A stretch of DNA of 64,000 nucleotides from Buttiauxella sp. B2 (GTDB lineage: Bacteria; Pseudomonadota; Gammaproteobacteria; Enterobacterales; Enterobacteriaceae): contig NZ_VEXQ01000006.1 of assembly GCF_006376615.1 (NCBI RefSeq), forward strand, positions 124,001 to 188,000. Direction: 5' to 3'. Of this stretch, positions 1-8,840 are shown piece by piece; the first letter of the stretch is position 1, and each line of letters starts with the position of its first letter. The translations under genes were made by a program, and so were the position numbers. A model generated the notes under the pieces. It made no database searches. It worked only from the letters and a program-made list of their open reading frames with translations, and was not told the DNA's origin.

Positions 1-670
1 CTTCTGCTTGCAGGAATGCAGACTGACGCTCACCTTCTGCTTTCAGGATTTTCGATTGCTTGTCCCCTTCAGCTTTGACGATTTCAGCCTGACGGATCCC
101 TTCGGCTTCCAGAATATACGCACGCTTAGTACGCTCGGCTTTCATCTGAGCATTCATCGCGTCTATCAGTTCAGCGGGTGGACGCACATCACGAATCTCG
201 ATACGTGTGATCTTAATGCCCCACGGATTGGTGGCTTCATCGACGATATGCAGCAGGCGGGTGTTGATGTTGTCGCGTTGCGAAAGCATTTCGTCCAACT
301 CCATAGAGCCGAGCACGGTACGGATGTTGGTCATGGTGAGGTTCATGATAGCCAGCTCAAGATTACTGACTTCATAAGCGGCACGCGGGGCGTCGACGAC
401 CTGAATAAAACACACAGCATCGATAGCAACGTTGGCGTTATCTTTGGAAATAATTTCTTGAGAAGGGATGTCGAGAACTTGCTCCATCATATTGATTTTG
501 CGGCCAATACGGTCCATAAATGGCACCACAAGGCTCAGTCCTGGCATCAGGGTTTTGGTATAACGGCCGAAGCGTTCCACAGTCCATTGGTAGCCCTGCG
601 GCACGATTTTTACCCCTGCGCCAACGATGATCAGCGCGACGAGGATCAGTACGGGAATGACGATTAGCAT
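1..670 (-). CDS. qmcA: QmcA, SPFH/band-7 membrane protein (partial, C-terminus off window)
   Basis: The minus-strand reading frame begins at an ATG at 670 with GGAGG seven bases upstream and runs off the left edge. About 223 residues are present, against about 305 in the E. coli protein. The N-terminus is a single hydrophobic anchor (residues 2-20, rich in Leu, Ile and Val), followed by the SPFH/prohibitin domain with the stretch [15 protein letters not shown] and then the start of an Ala/Glu/Lys-rich coiled coil (KAEGDKQS type). SPFH proteins form large membrane-bound cages; QmcA is linked to FtsH quality control and normally lies upstream of its NfeD-like partner ybbJ, which would be outside the window. 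Identification rests on near-identity to E. coli QmcA. Confidence 0.95.
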   Translation of the reverse strand, partial: MLIVIPVLILVALIIVGAGVKIVPQGYQWTVERFGRYTKTLMPGLSLVVPFMDRIGRKINMMEQVLDIPSQEIISKDNANVAIDAVCFIQVVDAPRAAYEVSNLELAIMNLTMTNIRTVLGSMELDEMLSQRDNINTRLLHIVDEATNPWGIKITRIEIRDVRPPAELIDAMNAQMKAERTKRAYILEAEGIRQAEIVKAEGDKQSKILKAEGERQSAFLQAE

Positions 671-769
671 CAAAAAACCTCCATTGTTATTTTGATGTAA
701 GTCTAACTCTTAACGCGGAAACATTCAGTGACTTCCCTGTCCTGAATTGCTCATTTATTAAATGAACAC

Positions 770-1624
770 TTAATACAGCAACGAATAAATCTGGCGGCGA
801 TATTTAGAAGCCAGCGCGTCACCCGTTCCGAGGGCGGCGAGGATCTCCATCATGATTTTGCGTATTTGCCCATCGGCAGCACCCAGGTCTTTCTTCAGAT
901 GGGTAAACAGTAACTCCAGTGCCTCTTCATTACGCCCAACCTGATGCAGTTGCAGCGCCAGTTGGCTGGCAAGCTGTGCATTTTCAGGATCTTGCTTAAC
1001 TTGCTGTTGCAGCAATTGGATCTCTGGAGTGTCAGCGGCTTGTTTGAGCAGATCAATCTGCGCGACCAGCCCCTGATAACGCGAATCTTGATCCTGCAAC
1101 GGAATGGTTTTCAGCACGGCTTCTGCATCTTCGCTACGGTTCAATGTAATTTGCACTTCCGCCAGCAACAGACCAATTTCGCTGTTTTGACTGGAAAGCT
1201 GCCACGCATCTTTCAGTAACGGCAGCGCTTCAGAATGCTTGCCTTCTTGCATCAACTGCATGGCTTCTTGCGCTTTAAGCTCTTCTTCACGCGGCAATAC
1301 CTTTTCCAGCAGCGCACGAATCGCTTCTTCTGGCTGCGGCCCCTGGAAACCGTCCACTGGCTGCCCGTTTTGGAACAGATAAACCGTCGGAATACTGCGC
1401 AAACCAAACTGTGAAGCGACCATTTGCTCGGCATCACAATCTACTTTGGCAAGAATGAACTGGCCTTGATACTGCGCGGCGAGCTTGTCCAGAACGGGTG
1501 TCAACTGCTCACAATGTTGGCTGCGCGCTGACCAGAAGTAGAACAAAATCGGTGTAGTAACAGATTGCTCCAGCGTCTCGTGCAGATTCGCTTCGGTAAT
1601 GTCGATATTGTATGGTGCAGACAT
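770..1624 (-). CDS. cnoX: CnoX, thioredoxin-like chaperedoxin
   Basis: 284 residues, the normal length. An N-terminal thioredoxin fold (about 1-110) is followed by tetratricopeptide-like helices (about 115-284). The active-site position reads SQHC (35-38), so the first cysteine of the thioredoxin CXXC is a serine, as in E. coli CnoX (YbbN). The family is known to act as a holdase activated by hypochlorous acid that protects substrates from overoxidation and passes them to DnaK and GroEL; it lacks normal thioredoxin reductase activity. It is transcribed toward qmcA, 99 bp away, with no fetAB genes between. ybbO lies 59 bp upstream on the same strand. The cytoplasmic role is inferred from the family. 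Confidence 0.96.
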   Translation of the reverse strand: MSAPYNIDITEANLHETLEQSVTTPILFYFWSARSQHCEQLTPVLDKLAAQYQGQFILAKVDCDAEQMVASQFGLRSIPTVYLFQNGQPVDGFQGPQPEEAIRALLEKVLPREEELKAQEAMQLMQEGKHSEALPLLKDAWQLSSQNSEIGLLLAEVQITLNRSEDAEAVLKTIPLQDQDSRYQGLVAQIDLLKQAADTPEIQLLQQQVKQDPENAQLASQLALQLHQVGRNEEALELLFTHLKKDLGAADGQIRKIMMEILAALGTGDALASKYRRQIYSLLY

Positions 1625-1683
1625 GGCTTAGCTCTCTTTTAAATATTTAACATTTACATGGGGGTTGGCTATTGGCGCTTCAA

Positions 1684-2454
1684 CTAACCACGTAAAATTT
1701 TATCCAACATACGACCAGGCAACAGGCGGCGTAACCAACTTAAAGCATGGGCGACCAGTGTTACCGGATAGCGTAATTTCGGCTTCGGGCTCGCAAAAGC
1801 ATGGCGTACTTTTTCCACTACCGCTTCCGGGCCTAGCGTAAAGCGTGCAGCGATACCCGGATTTTCTACCGGTTTGTCCGCTTGCGTCTGGTTTACGTTT
1901 TGCGAAAACTGCGTACGAATCGGGCCCGGTTCAATCAAACAGACTTTAATACCGCTGTGATGCAGTTCCATACGCAGCGCATCTGACCACGCTTCAAGCG
2001 CGTATTTGCTGGCGGCGTAGGCTCCGCGTCCTGGTGTGGCCACCAGTCCCATTACCGAGCTCGTCATCACAATGCGCCCTTCACGATGAGGCAACATGGC
2101 GGGGAGTAGCAGCATGGTTAGCTGGTGGGTGCCAAATAAATTGGTTGAAAATTGTTGCTCAAGTTGTTCGCGGGAAAGCGTCTGTAACGGCCCGTAAACG
2201 CCAAATCCACCATTATTAAACAATCCGTATAGGCGATTATCAGTCAGCTCGATAATGTATGCCGCTGCTGTTTTTATGCTTTCGGGGGAGTCGAGATCGA
2301 GCTGTACGCCGGTAAATCCGCTTTGATTCATACGTTCGACATCTTCAGGCTTGCGACACGCAGCCAGAACGCGATAACCCTGGCGCTTTAAATCTTGTGC
2401 GCAGGCAAGACCAATCCCGCTGGAACAACCTGTAATTAAGACTGATTTTTGCAT
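1684..2454 (-). CDS. ybbO: YbbO, NADP-dependent short-chain dehydrogenase/aldehyde reductase
   Basis: 256 residues with a classical short-chain dehydrogenase fold. The nucleotide-binding motif TGCSSGIG is at residues 8-15, the NNGG motif at 80-83, catalytic Ser around 132-133 and the YAASK motif (Tyr146, Lys150) in place. It matches E. coli YbbO, reported to reduce aliphatic and aromatic aldehydes with NADPH. The C-terminal tail is rich in Arg and Leu. It sits 28 bp downstream of tesA on the same strand, so tesA-ybbO are probably cotranscribed; this fits a role in fatty aldehyde or lipid metabolism, but that link is inference. Confidence 0.94.
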   Translation of the reverse strand: MQKSVLITGCSSGIGLACAQDLKRQGYRVLAACRKPEDVERMNQSGFTGVQLDLDSPESIKTAAAYIIELTDNRLYGLFNNGGFGVYGPLQTLSREQLEQQFSTNLFGTHQLTMLLLPAMLPHREGRIVMTSSVMGLVATPGRGAYAASKYALEAWSDALRMELHHSGIKVCLIEPGPIRTQFSQNVNQTQADKPVENPGIAARFTLGPEAVVEKVRHAFASPKPKLRYPVTLVAHALSWLRRLLPGRMLDKILRG

Positions 2455-2482
2455 AACTTTACCCGAGAGGTACCCCGATTGT

Positions 2483-3112
2483 TCATGAGTCGTGGTTAAC
2501 TAAAGGTGCCAGACGGGAAGACATCCAGTCGGCGATAAACGGTTGAGCATCACTGTTAGGATGTATACCGTCATCCTGCATCCATTGCGGTTTTAAATAG
2601 ACCTCTTCCATAAAAAATGGCACTAGAGGAATCGCAAACTCTTTGGCAAGCTGCGGATAAATAGCGCTAAAAGCTTCATTATAACGACGCCCGTAGTTTG
2701 CTGGCAGGCGTATTTGCATCAGCAATGGTTGAGCGTTTGCTGCTTTCACATCGCTGATTATCTGACGCAAGCTTTTTTCGATGGCTTGTGGCTGAAAACC
2801 GCGCAGGCCGTCGTTGCCACCAAGTTCAATTAACACCCAGCGAGGCTGATGTTGTTTCAGCAGTGCCGGTAACCGTTCCAGCCCTTGTGGCGCGGTGTCG
2901 CCACTAATACTGGCGTTCACGACTTTAGTATTTTGCTGGTGCCATTTCGCATCCAGTAAGGCAGGCCAGGCCGCAGTTGCCGACATTCGGTAACCGGCGC
3001 TCAGGCTATCGCCCAAAATCAACAACGTGTCCGCATGTGCGGCGCGAAAGGTCATCAAAGCCAGAAACAGGAAGGGCAAATGCCAGCGGAAAACATTGTT
3101 GAAGTTCATCAT
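2483..3112 (-). CDS. tesA: TesA, periplasmic thioesterase I / protease I / lysophospholipase L1
   Basis: 209 residues from the ATG at 3112 (MMNFNNVFRW), the start that matches E. coli TesA. A signal peptide covers about residues 1-27 (hydrophobic core LPFLFLALMTF, cut after AHA). The mature enzyme begins at DTLLILGDSLSAG, which carries the SGNH-hydrolase block I serine; the GGND block and the C-terminal DGIHPN block with catalytic Asp and His are present. The family hydrolyses acyl-CoA, lysophospholipids and some esters in the periplasm. The first 33 bp of the gene overlap the first 33 bp of divergent ybbA, an arrangement also found in E. coli. A longer frame to 3142 is open but unsupported by homology. 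Confidence 0.96.
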   Translation of the reverse strand: MMNFNNVFRWHLPFLFLALMTFRAAHADTLLILGDSLSAGYRMSATAAWPALLDAKWHQQNTKVVNASISGDTAPQGLERLPALLKQHQPRWVLIELGGNDGLRGFQPQAIEKSLRQIISDVKAANAQPLLMQIRLPANYGRRYNEAFSAIYPQLAKEFAIPLVPFFMEEVYLKPQWMQDDGIHPNSDAQPFIADWMSSRLAPLVNHDS

Positions 3113-3766
3113 CTTAGTAAATCCGTAGGAACTGGGGAACATCAGCTCTCCATCCTTACTGGAGTTGAGCTGGTTGTCAAACCGGCGCAGACCATTGCGC
3201 TAATCGGTGAATCAGGTTCGGGGAAGTCTACACTACTGGCGATTCTGGCAGGGCTTGATGACGGCAGCGAAGGGGAGGTTCACCTTTGCGGGCAGCCACT
3301 ACATAGCATGGATGAAGAAGCGCGAGCCGCGCTGCGGGCAAAAAGCGTCGGTTTCGTGTTCCAGTCATTCATGCTGGTTCCCACGCTCAACGCGTTGGAA
3401 AACGTCGAACTTCCCGCACTGCTGCGTGGTGAAAACGATGCATCAAGCCGCACGCAGGCCAAAGTATTGCTTGAACAGCTTGGCTTAGGAAAACGCCTGG
3501 ATCACCTTCCGGCGCAGCTTTCAGGTGGTGAACAACAACGTGTCGCGCTGGCCCGTGCTTTTAATGGCCGTCCTGGCGTTTTATTTGCCGATGAGCCAAC
3601 CGGCAATCTCGACCGCCACACGGGCGATCGTATTGCAGATTTACTCTTCTCTTTGAATCGTGATTTCGCCACCACGCTCATCCTTGTGACACACGATGAA
3701 CAGCTCGCTGCCCGCTGCGACCGCCGCTTACGTTTGCGCGAAGGCCAATTGTGGGAGGAAGCATGA
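3080..3766 (+). CDS. ybbA: YbbA, ABC transporter ATP-binding protein
   Basis: 228 residues from the ATG at 3080 (MPAENIVEVHH), which has AGGAAGG just upstream and matches E. coli YbbA; an upstream in-frame start at 3035 would run further into tesA. Walker A reads GESGSGKST, the signature LSGGEQQRVALARA and Walker B VLFADEPT. It belongs to the LolD/MacB-type group of ATPases that work with FtsX-like permeases. The stop codon overlaps the ybbP start (ATGA at 3763-3766), so the two are translationally coupled. Its divergent, overlapping pairing with tesA suggests a shared lipid or lysophospholipid function; the substrate is not known. Confidence 0.95.
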   Translation: MPAENIVEVHHLSKSVGTGEHQLSILTGVELVVKPAQTIALIGESGSGKSTLLAILAGLDDGSEGEVHLCGQPLHSMDEEARAALRAKSVGFVFQSFMLVPTLNALENVELPALLRGENDASSRTQAKVLLEQLGLGKRLDHLPAQLSGGEQQRVALARAFNGRPGVLFADEPTGNLDRHTGDRIADLLFSLNRDFATTLILVTHDEQLAARCDRRLRLREGQLWEEA

Positions 3767-6177
3767 TTGCCCGCTGGTTCTGGCGCGAATGGCGCTCACC
3801 ATCGTTATTGATTGTCTGGCTGGCGTTGAGCCTGGCTGTGGCGTGCGTTCTGGCGCTGGGCAATATCAGCGATCGAATGGAGCAAGGGCTGAACCAGCAA
3901 AGCCGTGACTTTATGGCGGGTGACCGCGCGCTGCGCAGTTCGCGTGAAGTCCCACAAGAATGGTTGGATCAGGCAAAAAAAAACGGTCTTAAAGTCGGCA
4001 AACAACTGACGTTCGCCACCATGACGTTTGCCGGAGATACTCCACAACTGGCATCGGTAAAAGCAGTGGATGATGTATATCCGATGTACGGTCAACTCGA
4101 TACCGACCCGCCAGGGCTTAAACCAGAGCCCGGAAGTGTGCTGTTGGCACCGCGTTTAATGGCGTTGCTGAATCTTAAAGTCGGCGACATGCTTGACGTT
4201 GGTGACACCACACTGCGCATTGCAGGTGAAGTCGTCCAGGAGCCAGATTCGGGTTTTAACCCATTCCAGATGGCTCCGCGCTTAATGATGAATTTGGCTG
4301 ATGTGGAAAAAACCGGTGCAGTTCAACCAGGTAGTCGCATCTCATGGCGTTATAAATTTGGCGGCACGCCGCAACAGCTAGAGCAATTTGAAAAATTTGT
4401 TCTGCCAAAACTCAAGCCGGAACAGCGCTGGTACGGCATGGAACAAGATGACGGTGCGCTGGGGAAATCACTTGAGCGCTCACAACAATTCCTGCTGCTT
4501 TCAGCACTTCTTACGCTGCTGCTTGCAGTGGCTGCTGTCGCGGTGGCGATGAACCATTATTGCCGTAGCCGTTACGATTTGGTCGCTATTCTGAAAACAC
4601 TCGGAGCGGGGCGTGCCGCGCTTCGTAAACTAATTATCGGTCAGTGGTTGATGGTATTGGCGTTGGCGGCAATTACGGGAGGAGCCGCCGGGTTGCTATT
4701 TGAAGCGGTGCTGATGCGCTTGCTTAAACCGGTATTGCCCGCAGCACTGCCGCCCGCGAGTTTGTGGCCATGGGTGTGGGCCATCGGTTCTATGGTGGTG
4801 ATTTCTCTGCTGGTGGGTTTGCGTCCTTATCGTTTATTACTGGCAACACAACCGCTACGCGTTTTGCGTCGTGATGCGGTGGCAAATGTATGGCCGCTGA
4901 AAATCTATCTGCCGATTATCGTGATAGTGGTGGTGGCGTTGTTAGCTCTGCTAATGGGCGCAAGCACGCTGCTGTGGGCGGTACTAGCAGGAACGGTCGT
5001 TCTGGCCGTACTGTGTGGTGTTGTCGGCTGGGGTGTGCTGAAGCTGCTCAAAAAGCTGACGCTGAAAAACCTCGCACTGCGCCTGGCGGTGAACCGGTTG
5101 CTGCGCCAGCCATGGGCAACGTTAAGCCAACTGGCTGCGTTCTCGCTGTCGTTTATGTTGCTGGCGTTATTGTTGGTGCTGCGCGGGGATCTCCTCGACA
5201 GATGGCAACAACAACTGCCGCCAGAAAGCCCGAACTATTTCCTGCTCAACATTGCTACTGAGCAGGTTCAACCAGTGAAAGAGTTTTTGGCTGAACACCA
5301 GATTATCCCGGAATCGTTCTACCCGATTGTGCGTGTTCGCATGACTGCGATAAACGGTAAGTCTACTGAAGGCAATCCTGATGAGGCACTTAATCGCGAG
5401 CTAAATCTGACGTGGCAGAGCCAAAAACCGACGCATAACCCAATCCTTGCAGGCACCTGGCCACCAAAAGCGGGTGAGGTTTCGATGGACGAGGGTGTGG
5501 CAAAACGCCTGAAAATTGAACTGGGCGATACCGTCACATTTATGGGAGATACCCAGGATTTCTCGGCGAAAGTATCCAGCTTGCGTAAAGTCGATTGGGA
5601 AAGCCTACGTCCTAACTTCTATTTTATCTTTCCACCAGGTGCTCTGGATAATCAGCCACAAAGCTGGCTGACCAGTTTCCACTTAGAAGGTAAAAATGGG
5701 GTACTAACACAGCTTAACCGTGAGTTCCCAACCGTCAGTTTGCTGGATATTGGCGCGATTTTGCGCCAGGTAAGCCAGGTGCTGGATCAGGTAAGCCGGG
5801 CGCTGGAAGTGATGGTCGTGCTGGTCACGGCTTGCGGTATCTTGCTGTTGCTCGCTCAGGTTCAGGTAGGCATGCGTCAGCGCCATCAGGAACTGGTAGT
5901 TTATCGCACACTGGGTGCTGGAAAACGCCTGCTGCGCACTACGCTGTGGTGTGAGTTTGCGGTACTAGGTTTGGTTTCCGGGCTGGTTGCCGCGATTGGT
6001 GCTGAAACGGCGCTAGGTCTACTGCAAACTCAGGTGTTTGATTTCCCATGGGAGCCAGACTGGCGTTTGTGGGTGATTTTGCCGGTTAGCGGTGCGGTGC
6101 TGTTATCGATTTGTGGCGGATGGTTAGGTGTGCGTTTGCTGAAAGGCAAAGCGCTATTCCGCCAGTTTGTTGCGTGA
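3763..6177 (+). CDS. ybbP: YbbP, FtsX/MacB-like ABC transporter permease
   Basis: 804 residues from the ATG at 3763 ([10 protein letters not shown]), the same length as E. coli YbbP. An N-terminal transmembrane helix (about 13-30) precedes a large periplasmic domain. Clusters of hydrophobic helices follow around residues 245-325, 345-365 and 385-460, with another soluble domain and a final set of FtsX helices around 690-795. This double-FtsX layout is typical of permeases that shuttle lipoproteins or lipids rather than importing solutes. It forms a coupled pair with ybbA. The last 24 bp overlap the 3' end of allS on the opposite strand, so the two genes converge with no room for a separate terminator. 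Confidence 0.95.
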   Translation: MIARWFWREWRSPSLLIVWLALSLAVACVLALGNISDRMEQGLNQQSRDFMAGDRALRSSREVPQEWLDQAKKNGLKVGKQLTFATMTFAGDTPQLASVKAVDDVYPMYGQLDTDPPGLKPEPGSVLLAPRLMALLNLKVGDMLDVGDTTLRIAGEVVQEPDSGFNPFQMAPRLMMNLADVEKTGAVQPGSRISWRYKFGGTPQQLEQFEKFVLPKLKPEQRWYGMEQDDGALGKSLERSQQFLLLSALLTLLLAVAAVAVAMNHYCRSRYDLVAILKTLGAGRAALRKLIIGQWLMVLALAAITGGAAGLLFEAVLMRLLKPVLPAALPPASLWPWVWAIGSMVVISLLVGLRPYRLLLATQPLRVLRRDAVANVWPLKIYLPIIVIVVVALLALLMGASTLLWAVLAGTVVLAVLCGVVGWGVLKLLKKLTLKNLALRLAVNRLLRQPWATLSQLAAFSLSFMLLALLLVLRGDLLDRWQQQLPPESPNYFLLNIATEQVQPVKEFLAEHQIIPESFYPIVRVRMTAINGKSTEGNPDEALNRELNLTWQSQKPTHNPILAGTWPPKAGEVSMDEGVAKRLKIELGDTVTFMGDTQDFSAKVSSLRKVDWESLRPNFYFIFPPGALDNQPQSWLTSFHLEGKNGVLTQLNREFPTVSLLDIGAILRQVSQVLDQVSRALEVMVVLVTACGILLLLAQVQVGMRQRHQELVVYRTLGAGKRLLRTTLWCEFAVLGLVSGLVAAIGAETALGLLQTQVFDFPWEPDWRLWVILPVSGAVLLSICGGWLGVRLLKGKALFRQFVA

Positions 6178-7089
6178 ATTTAACGGTGCTATAAATCCCG
6201 TAATGGTGCTGGTGTTGTCCTGAAACAAACGGACAATTTCCAGCGCCGCTTTCCCTGTCTGCTCTTTATGCCAGGCCAGACTCAGTTGAGACGGCGGGCG
6301 CATTGCTGGAATCATTCGTGCCACGAGATCGCCACTTTCCAGGTAACGTTGGCACAGAGAACGCGGTAAAAAACCAATGCCCACGCCTGCGAGATGTGCC
6401 GCGAGTTTGGTTTCCAAATCAGACACCTGAATTTCTTTTTGCCCCGTCAGTCGCCAGGCCACACGCTTGGTTATGCGCCGGGCGCTGTCTTCAATATTTA
6501 TGGCTGGATATTGCCGCAGCCTTACCTCGGTCAGCATCGCCGTTTCCTGAGCCAGCGGATGATTCGCCGCCATCACAAATACCCAGTCAATTTCCCCTAG
6601 CGTATGTATTTCTACCGTATCTGAAAGCGTTTCGGTCCCTGAAACACCAATGGCCAGTGCAAAATCATCGTGAAGAAGTGCATCCCATACGCCCATATAA
6701 ATCTGGCGTGAAAAGGTGAATTGTGTCAGGGGGAATTGAGCCACAAGGTGTGCCATTAGCTGCGCAACAGCATGCGGGGCGTATAGCAAATTGTTGATGA
6801 CGATATTAACCTGCCGCTCAACGCCATCATTAATCTGGCGCAGTTCACCGGGCATCGCGTCTAGCCAGGCAAGCCATTCACGCGAACGTTCCAGAAGGTG
6901 CAACCCTGCAGGTGTCAGCAATACGCTGCGGGTTGTACGATTAAAAAGAGGCGCGCCAGTGTTCTCTTCGAGCAGTTTTATACGGTAGCTAATCGTCGCC
7001 GTTGTTTTATGTAACCGCTTTGCTGCGTCTGAAAAACTGGCCGTTTCGGCGACGGTCAGAAACGTACGGATCATTTCTTGATCTAACAT
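6154..7089 (-). CDS. allS: AllS, LysR-type activator of the allantoin regulon
   Basis: 311 residues. The N-terminal winged helix-turn-helix (about 1-60) includes [23 protein letters not shown], typical of LysR proteins, and the C-terminal substrate-binding domain contains NIVINNLLY and [15 protein letters not shown], shared with E. coli AllS. In E. coli AllS activates the divergent allD operon during anaerobic growth on allantoin. It is transcribed away from allA across a 219-bp regulatory region and converges on ybbP, overlapping it by 24 bp. The ATG at 7089 has AAGGAGA close upstream. Confidence 0.94.
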   Translation of the reverse strand: MLDQEMIRTFLTVAETASFSDAAKRLHKTTATISYRIKLLEENTGAPLFNRTTRSVLLTPAGLHLLERSREWLAWLDAMPGELRQINDGVERQVNIVINNLLYAPHAVAQLMAHLVAQFPLTQFTFSRQIYMGVWDALLHDDFALAIGVSGTETLSDTVEIHTLGEIDWVFVMAANHPLAQETAMLTEVRLRQYPAINIEDSARRITKRVAWRLTGQKEIQVSDLETKLAAHLAGVGIGFLPRSLCQRYLESGDLVARMIPAMRPPSQLSLAWHKEQTGKAALEIVRLFQDNTSTITGFIAPLNSRNKLAE

Positions 7090-7308
7090 CGCGTTCTCCT
7101 TGAACTCTTAATGTTTTCTTATCTTGCTGATTTGTAATTATATTTACAGATTAACCTTAATAATGATGTGGCACACATCTCTTTTTTGGAAAAATATTCC
7201 AACTTAATGTTGATCCAGTGAAGGGTTAGGATTTAGATTGTCTGCAGAAGGTTGCTGAGCTACCAGGCAGAGCAACAATAAGGATTGAAAATCAGCAAGG
7301 AAAAGTAG
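7090..7308. promoter_or_regulatory. allS-allA divergent promoter region
   Basis: A 219-bp AT-rich region between the divergent allS and allA genes. It contains the probable AllR operator at 7186-7202. The allA ribosome site is AAGGAAAAG at about 7299. I could not place -10/-35 boxes with confidence. Confidence 0.7.
7186..7202. promoter_or_regulatory. Probable AllR operator (first copy)
   Basis: The 17-mer TTGGAAAAATATTCCAA is an inverted repeat (TTGGAA-N5-TTCCAA). The identical 17-mer occurs at 8797-8813 before gcl. In E. coli AllR represses exactly these two transcription units (allA and gcl) and releases on glyoxylate or allantoin signals. Assignment to AllR is inferred from position, duplication and that knowledge. 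Confidence 0.85.
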
Positions 7309-7806
7309 ATGAAACTCAAGATATTACCGCTTACTCAGGACGCATTTGCGCCTTATGGCGATGTAATCGAAACGCAGGGTAAGGATTTTTTCCATATCAA
7401 TGATGGGCAGACCGAGCGCTATCATGACCTGGCAAAAATCGATGTGATTGAACAAATCAGGCCACTGATCAGCATTAATCGCGCTCAGCCGCTCGATTTT
7501 CCTCTGACGGTAAAACTGCTGGAACGCCACCCGCTTGGCTCACAGGCCTTTGTACCGATGAACGGTGAAGCTTTTCTCATCGTTGTCGCTCTGGGTGATG
7601 ACAAACCTGAACTGACCACGTTGCGTGCATTTTTCACCAATGGTCTCCAGGGTGTGAATTACAACCGTAATGTTTGGCACCATCCGTTATTTGCATGGAA
7701 AACAGTGACTAATTTCTTAACTGTTGATCGTGGCGGCCTGAATAACTGTGACGTGGCCGAACTCCCATTTTATGAGCTTGAACTTAGTAAGGATCCGGCG
7801 CATTAA
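7309..7806 (+). CDS. allA: AllA, ureidoglycolate lyase
   Basis: 165 residues; E. coli AllA has 160. It matches along its full length, including [41 protein letters not shown] and [12 protein letters not shown]. The enzyme is a cupin-like cytoplasmic dimer that splits (S)-ureidoglycolate to glyoxylate and urea, feeding Gcl. The His-His of VWHHP lies in the conserved core. It opens the allA-allR group, with allR 119 bp downstream, and its promoter region carries the AllR operator. Confidence 0.96.
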   Translation: MKLKILPLTQDAFAPYGDVIETQGKDFFHINDGQTERYHDLAKIDVIEQIRPLISINRAQPLDFPLTVKLLERHPLGSQAFVPMNGEAFLIVVALGDDKPELTTLRAFFTNGLQGVNYNRNVWHHPLFAWKTVTNFLTVDRGGLNNCDVAELPFYELELSKDPAH

Positions 7807-7849
7807 CGGGACAAAAACCGTGACGCTTCTGGGTATCTTTCATAAGATG

Positions 7850-7873
7850 GCAGCGTTTATTCATGAACGCTGC
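7850..7873. other. Hairpin in the allA-allR gap
   Basis: GCAGCGTT and AACGCTGC form an 8-bp stem around an 8-base loop. No U-tract follows directly (the nearest T run starts at about 7888), so it is either a weak terminator or attenuator after allA or a protein-binding dyad. Confidence 0.4.
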
Positions 7874-7925
7874 ACGCTTCCTGAAACGTTTTTACTGACG
7901 AACAGGCGTGGGAGATAAAAGAAGT

Positions 7926-8744
7926 ATGACTGAAGTAAGACGCCGTGGTCGGCCAAGCCAACCGGAGTCGGGAGCGCAAAAAGGTGCCCAGGCCCTGGAA
8001 AGAGGGATTGCGATTTTGCAATACCTGGCAAAAGCCGGAGGGAGCTCCTCAGTGACAGACATTGCCGAGACTCTCGAACTTCCGCTCTCTACGACCTTTC
8101 GATTACTGAAAGTGCTTGAGAACGCAGAGTTTATTTATCAGGATACTCAGCTTGGCTGGTGGCATATCGGACTTGGGGTATTTAATGTCGGTGCGGCTTA
8201 CATCCATAATCGGGATGTATTGTCAGTTGCCGCGCCCTTTATGCGACGCCTGATGCTATTGTCTGGCGAAACAGTGAATGTCGCGATTCGCAACGGCGGC
8301 GAAGCAGTACTGATTGGACAGCTTGAATGTCAGTCGATGGTGCGAATGTGTGCCCCGCTAGGCAGCCGCTTGCCCCTTCACGCATCCGGTGCTGGGAAAG
8401 CGCTGCTCTATCCGCTGATGGAAGAAGAACTGATGGATTTGATTGTTAAAACCGGTCTGAAGAGTTTTACTCCAGGTACACTGGCCGATTTGCATCAGTT
8501 AAAGAAAGACCTGATATTGTCGCGTAAACGCGGTTATATAGTTGATAAAGAAGAACATGTTATAGGTCTTAACTGTATCGCTTCAGCGGTTTACAACAGT
8601 GCAGGTGATGTCGTTGCGGCTATCTCCATTTCCGGCCCCAGCTCTCGTCTTTCACCAGAACGTTTTGACAGCCTGGGTGAATTGGTCAGAGAAACGGCAA
8701 AAGACATCAGTACCGCTCTTGGACTGAACGCAGTTACACGTTAA
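7926..8744 (+). CDS. allR: AllR, IclR-family repressor of the allantoin/glyoxylate regulon
   Basis: 272 residues from the ATG at 7926 ([10 protein letters not shown]), the start that matches E. coli AllR. An in-frame GTG at 7908 (six residues longer) is possible but poorly supported. The N-terminal IclR winged helix (about 20-85) contains [20 protein letters not shown], and the C-terminal effector domain (about 100-265) contains [17 protein letters not shown], a typical IclR motif. In E. coli AllR represses allA and the gcl operon and responds to allantoin and glyoxylate. The gene sits between its two presumed operators and is followed by a strong terminator. Confidence 0.95.
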   Translation: MTEVRRRGRPSQPESGAQKGAQALERGIAILQYLAKAGGSSSVTDIAETLELPLSTTFRLLKVLENAEFIYQDTQLGWWHIGLGVFNVGAAYIHNRDVLSVAAPFMRRLMLLSGETVNVAIRNGGEAVLIGQLECQSMVRMCAPLGSRLPLHASGAGKALLYPLMEEELMDLIVKTGLKSFTPGTLADLHQLKKDLILSRKRGYIVDKEEHVIGLNCIASAVYNSAGDVVAAISISGPSSRLSPERFDSLGELVRETAKDISTALGLNAVTR

Positions 8745-8752
8745 TAGAAACT

Positions 8753-8781
8753 ATCCCACGCCAGTGCGCGTGGGATTTTTT
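8753..8781 (+). terminator. Intrinsic terminator after allR
   Basis: ATCCCACGC pairs with GCGTGGGAT (9 bp, 6-base loop) and is followed directly by six T. It lies 9 bp after the allR stop and isolates allR from the gcl promoter. Confidence 0.9.
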
Positions 8782-8796
8782 GAATTATTTTTAATG

Positions 8797-8813
8797 TTGG
8801 AAAAATATTCCAA
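8797..8813. promoter_or_regulatory. Probable AllR operator (second copy)
   Basis: The same 17-mer as at 7186-7202, TTGGAAAAATATTCCAA, located 27 bp before the gcl start and just after the allR terminator. Its place in the gcl promoter/leader fits repression of the gcl operon. Confidence 0.85.
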
Positions 8814-8840
8814 CAATGACATGCGAAAAGGAATAGTACC

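Noticed and set aside
8-667. 219-codon open frame on the plus strand
   Set aside because: It lies antisense to qmcA, whose SPFH protein is unmistakable; the frame has no ribosome site and a low-complexity composition.
7908-7925. GTG start for allR six codons upstream
   Set aside because: The protein family starts at the ATG at 7926; the GTG has no better ribosome site, although it cannot be fully excluded.
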